A stretch of 64,000 nucleotides of DNA from Phytophthora hibernalis (taxonomy: Eukaryota; Oomycota; Peronosporomycetes; Peronosporales; Peronosporaceae), in the NCBI GenBank assembly GCA_012656075.1, contig JAAKBF010000214.1:620001-684000 (forward strand), written 5' to 3'. Position numbers and translations under genes: made by a program. Positions 61,283-64,000 of this stretch are shown here, piece by piece. A model generated the notes under the pieces. It saw nothing but the letters and a program-made list of their open reading frames with translations. It ran no database searches and was not told the DNA's origin. How positions within the stretch are numbered: the stretch's first letter is position 1; every line of letters starts with the position of its first letter.

Positions 61283-61958
61283 CCCCCATTCACCGTGCAC
61301 ATGGTGTACCCATTTCGTTTTAGACGCATACATATCCGATGTACATGCCTGGCTGTGTCCTAGTATATACGAATTTGTATTGTAGGGGAAAGGTTTATGT
61401 TTTCCTGTTATTTGAATTTTTAGTATAGAAGCACACGTGTGGCATGTACAGTATGTGAGGCCTTCAAATAGGCTTGTTAGAAACTACTACATCTGAAACA
61501 TGTATGCGGGTTGTACATACATCCGCCCCTTATACCAGAGCCGGTGGACCATATGCGGAGAAGGCAGACAAAATATGACATGGAATGAACGAACGCAACA
61601 AAAACGTAATACAATCACTGTTTTTGTTCTCGATGTTTACTTCTTGATCCGACACATCGCGATTTCGTGCTTACGACTAGACACTGGTTGATGTCTAGTC
61701 CCGGCTTCACTCCATATGCATACTTTCTACCATGCATTTGCTAGCCGGCTCCAGATACACCCTTCCTTCACATTTTCCTGTGCATCGACCAACATAAATA
61801 GGAGATGACTGACAGGTATTTTCATCTCTTTATATGAAAATTTGTATGGTCGTTCAGTAATTGCAAGCTTGTGCTATTATAAACGGCAAATCATGTACAT
61901 CGGATATGTATGCCGATTTTTCAACAAACATATTGGGTATGTATCGGTGAATGAGGGG
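61283..61958. mobile_element. MITE with CCCC termini and TTAA target duplication (piggyBac-like)
   Basis: 676 bp flanked by TTAA on both sides (61279-61282 and 61959-61962). Ends are CCCCCATTCACCG and CGGTGAATGAGGGG, inverted with a one-base difference, and subterminal GCATACATATCCGATGTACATG is repeated inverted at 61888-61909. There is no transposase frame. TTAA duplication and CCC-starting ends are piggyBac hallmarks. The left arm of the host element provides the pre-insertion sequence with a single TTAA. Confidence 0.8.
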
Positions 61959-62104
61959 TTAACAGTAAATGGTGTTTGTAAACGTGTTAGGCTGTTTGTG
62001 CTTCCTACAAAACTAAATAACAGCTACGATGTGTTGAGGATTGTACTGATCTACACTATCGGCACTGCAGTTGGTGTGAGACTAAAGATTATGAGAAGGG
62101 TGTG

Positions 62105-62770
62105 AGACGAGAAAGTAGATTTGGAAGAGAGGGCTCAGTCGGGAATTTGCAGCCAAAGAGAGAGAATACACCCGTGCCTAAAGGTGGCTTTTGCCGCCCA
62201 GTGTCTGTGTTGACTTACATCACTAGCTTCATACTCTGCGTTAGGAGACAGGCCTGGACGAAGTAGCCTCAGGTCGCAACACCGAACGGCGTTTGCAATA
62301 TCAGGCCGTGAACAGCTGACCAAGTACTGCAATGAGCCCACAATACACTGGTAATCCATAACCGGATCCGTGTTCACACACACCGCTTCTCTATCCGGAT
62401 CTCCTGGAAGAGGAAAATTGCCCTTTGCCTGCGGTGTCGGCATTGCGTTGAAATTTGCCATCTTAAAACGCCCCAGCAGCGGGCTAATGTATCCTTGGTA
62501 CGAGATTGACAACATCTTGCCGGGAACATATTTGATCTCCATCGAAAGTAGGTGACTCGCATCTCCAAGGTCTTTAATCTTAAATTTCTTTCTAAGTTTC
62601 GTCAGCACCAGCTCGGCATTCCTCTCCGTAGCTGCAATCACAATATCATCTACGTAGAGAGTCAAAAGATAGGACTACCATCCACCCAGCGAAAGTAGAT
62701 TCCACGATCCATCTTCGATCTCTGAAATCCACCCTGCCGCAAATACTTACAGTATATACCAAATGCGTGA
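62105..62770 (-). pseudogene. Ty1/Copia reverse transcriptase fragment
   Basis: Isolated RT palm-thumb piece, different from the element at 25853-32990. It runs KYLRQGGFQRSKMDRGIYF (about 62710-62755), a one-base frame change, catalytic LYVDDIVIAAT at 62635-62660, KIKDLGDASHLLSMEIKYV, and VMDYQCIVGSLQYLVSCSRP. It decays by frame changes before RNase H. No LTR is nearby. It is a relic. Confidence 0.85.
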
Positions 62771-63012
62771 GTAGTGGGTCATGGAACATTACGCCGGCAG
62801 TTTTTTTACTTACCGTAATTTACCAACAAGAACATTCCTGGAACCTTCTTTGTGGTCAGGATCGCATTCAGCGACGCAACCTCTCAACCACCTAAGAGCG
62901 AAACCAACGCCCTTTCGATCTAAGGGTGGTTTAAGATCCGCTCAATTGATGATGTACAAAACCGGATTATTTCCGAATTAATTTATTTTTTTCTCAAAAA
63001 ATTAAGTAGGCT
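62771..63012. other. Boundary region, no gene seen
   Basis: Composition shifts here from mixed to strongly AT-rich near 62965-63010, with runs of T and A just before the small ORFs that follow. It is the probable host/viral junction. Confidence 0.35.
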
Positions 63013-63348
63013 ATGTATATAGATACCCCAACTGATAACATGACGTTCGAACTAACTTTTGGAAAATACAAGGGCACGCCGATCGAAGAAGTATATACTT
63101 CTGATCCTGGCTATTGTCGATGGATGCACAACCAACCCAGTCTCAATATTACTGAGGAAATCATGATCTTCCTACATTCCAAGTTTTTAAGCGATGATAA
63201 CTCATATATGATGAGTTGGGGCAAGTACAAGGGAAGACGCTAAAGCAAATTTGTCGCACCGATTCTAATTATATCGATTGGCTTCGTAAGAACCCATTCG
63301 TAATTGAGAAATGTCCTAAGCTTGTCGAGGCTTTAGAGCTTAATTAAA
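63013..63348 (+). pseudogene. Small protein with two ExoX-C-like repeats, giant-virus type
   Basis: The first unit reads FGKYKGTPIEEVYTSDPGYCRWM (given here as FGKYKGTPIEEVY and DPGYCRWM), the pattern of the domain found at the C-terminus of exodeoxyribonuclease X-like proteins and widely in nucleocytoplasmic large DNA viruses. A second unit begins WGKYKG near 63215. The frame is broken at GGG (63231-63233), after which the other frame continues with SNYIDWLRKNPF to a stop at about 63348. A one-base loss in a G run is the simplest explanation, so the gene could be intact in reality. Function is unproven; nucleic-acid processing is suggested by the family. Confidence 0.65.
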
Positions 63349-63384
63349 AAAATATCTTTTTTAGTCGATGACTTAATTACGATT

Positions 63385-63416
63385 GATCCTGATATATAAA
63401 GTCCTATGATATAATA
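63385..63416 (+). promoter_or_regulatory. AT-rich promoter-like segment before the GIY-YIG gene
   Basis: GATATATAAAGTCC followed by ATGATATAATA ends directly at the ATG. The TATA-like core is about 25 bases upstream. Confidence 0.4.
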
Positions 63417-63905
63417 ATGAAAGGATATATCTATAAGATCACCAACGCGGACGAGTCGATTGTGTATGTGGGTAGTACCACACTAACTCTCGAGCGACGA
63501 TGGTGGGCGCATACAGCTTCATACAAGCGTTGGAGCGACGGTAATACGCGATGTGGTGCTATGATTTATCATCATTTTCGCGACCATGGTGTTGATAACT
63601 TTGATACCCACTTGATAAGTGAGCATGAAGTTGAAGATCGCAAGAACTTGCTTCAGTTTGAGCAATTGGTTATAGATTCGACTAAGTATGTTAATAAGAA
63701 CGCTGCTTGGAAATCGGAGGAAGACAAGCTCGCAAGCAAACAAAAATACAATCTTGTCTATAACAAAACTCACAACACTGAAGTTGTTGATTGTGAATGT
63801 GGTGAAACATACACTCGCGGACATAAAGCTCGACACGAGCAAACCGAACGTCATCGCTATGGTATCGCATCTGATGAAGAAAGACAACAAATAACACCAT
63901 TCTGA
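63417..63905 (+). CDS. GIY-YIG endonuclease-like protein with C-terminal zinc-finger-like motif
   Basis: Intact 162-codon gene. The N-terminal GIY-YIG nuclease fold shows KGYIYKITN (GIY element) and IVYVGSTTLTLERRWWAH (YIG element plus conserved Arg and His). The helix FEQLVIDSTKYVNKNAAW carries the family's conserved Glu and Asn. The C-terminus has CECGETYTRGHKARHEQTER followed by H, a Cys/His pattern like a single zinc finger. Such stand-alone GIY-YIG proteins with this tail are typical of giant DNA viruses and their integrated copies. It lies 70 bp after the ExoX-C-like gene in the same direction, in AT-rich DNA unlike the rest of the window. Host-encoded or mobile-intron origin is less likely but not excluded. 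Confidence 0.8.
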   Translation: MKGYIYKITNADESIVYVGSTTLTLERRWWAHTASYKRWSDGNTRCGAMIYHHFRDHGVDNFDTHLISEHEVEDRKNLLQFEQLVIDSTKYVNKNAAWKSEEDKLASKQKYNLVYNKTHNTEVVDCECGETYTRGHKARHEQTERHRYGIASDEERQQITPF

Positions 63906-64000
63906 TACGATCCCTGGTTGAGATCGATTACAAAGGGTACTCGCTTGCCAGAAGATACCTTGATCTCCGGGTCGCTCTTAAGCGAGCTCTGGTACAAATA
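63906..64000. other. Window end, no gene recognised
   Basis: 95 bases of less AT-rich sequence. No open frame of note is seen. Confidence 0.3.

Larger units (their letters stand above)
60231..62032. mobile_element. DNA element with long terminal inverted repeats
   Basis: The left arm at 60231-60489 is matched in reverse by 61096-61282 plus 61963-62032; the right arm is split by a later insertion at 61283-61958. The arms share TCGCAAACATTTTGACACA, GTTTTGTAGGAAGCACAAAC and the end GAACCTGGAAC. The core (60490-61095) has a minus-strand open frame (60575-60952, acidic start MPPAAEDQGDYADEVAESEE) that I do not recognise. The outer ends are not sharply defined and no target duplication is evident, so the superfamily is open. 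Confidence 0.6.

Noticed and set aside
61842..62105. A + strand 87-codon frame near the MITE.
   Set aside because: It crosses the MITE end and the TIR arm, so it is chance open sequence.
63519..63900. Minus-strand frames opposite the GIY-YIG gene.
   Set aside because: No motifs; they are shadows of an intact gene with clear catalytic motifs on the + strand.

Overview
The window looks like nuclear DNA of an oomycete, most like a Phytophthora-type genome. The reasons are degraded Ty3/Gypsy elements with chromodomain integrases and an extra RNase H, a Ty1/Copia element, short 70-nt introns, and very large cyclic-nucleotide-gated (CNG/HCN-like) channel genes without evident introns. This assignment is inference; no rRNA, tRNA or host housekeeping marker is present.

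Layout. 1-25,850 is a nested pile of Ty3/Gypsy elements. Gypsy-1 (pol on -, 2,391-7,409) is cut in its protease by a 452-bp LTR-like repeat at 7,410-7,861. The same repeat recurs at 19,199-19,653 and appears to bound Gypsy-2 (pol and gag on -, 11,072-19,198). Downstream of pol in both elements, and on the opposite strand, lies a coiled-coil gene (1-2,362 and 8,434-11,049). It runs tail to tail with pol and stops only 22-28 bp from the pol stop. At 19,687-24,643 two gag-protease pieces form a near-perfect inverted repeat with 1,109-bp arms. 25,853-32,990 is a Ty1/Copia element with both LTRs, a half-tRNA primer binding site and a polypurine tract. An antisense zinc-finger/chromodomain/peptidase-like gene lies between its pol and 3' LTR. 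A short TIR transposon follows (33,069-33,809).

34,043-59,035 holds three paralogous giant ion-channel genes: A on +, B and C on -. Each encodes four consecutive six-transmembrane CNG-type modules, each with its own pore loop and a cyclic-nucleotide-binding-like domain, on one chain of very roughly 2,700 residues. The four pore filters differ from each other in the same way in all three paralogues. An uninterrupted 907-codon frame in copy B spans the end of module II, all of module III and the linker towards IV, so the modules are truly fused. The reading frames are broken by single-base changes, the ones checked mostly in short homopolymers, which looks more like residual sequencing error than decay.

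59,264-62,770 is gene-poor DNA. It holds a long-TIR element, a MITE inserted in its right arm at a TTAA site, and a Copia reverse-transcriptase scrap. From about 62,990 to beyond 63,905 the DNA turns AT-rich and carries two small genes of the kind found in nucleocytoplasmic large DNA viruses (an ExoX-C-like repeat protein and a GIY-YIG endonuclease), so the window probably ends inside an endogenous giant-virus insertion.
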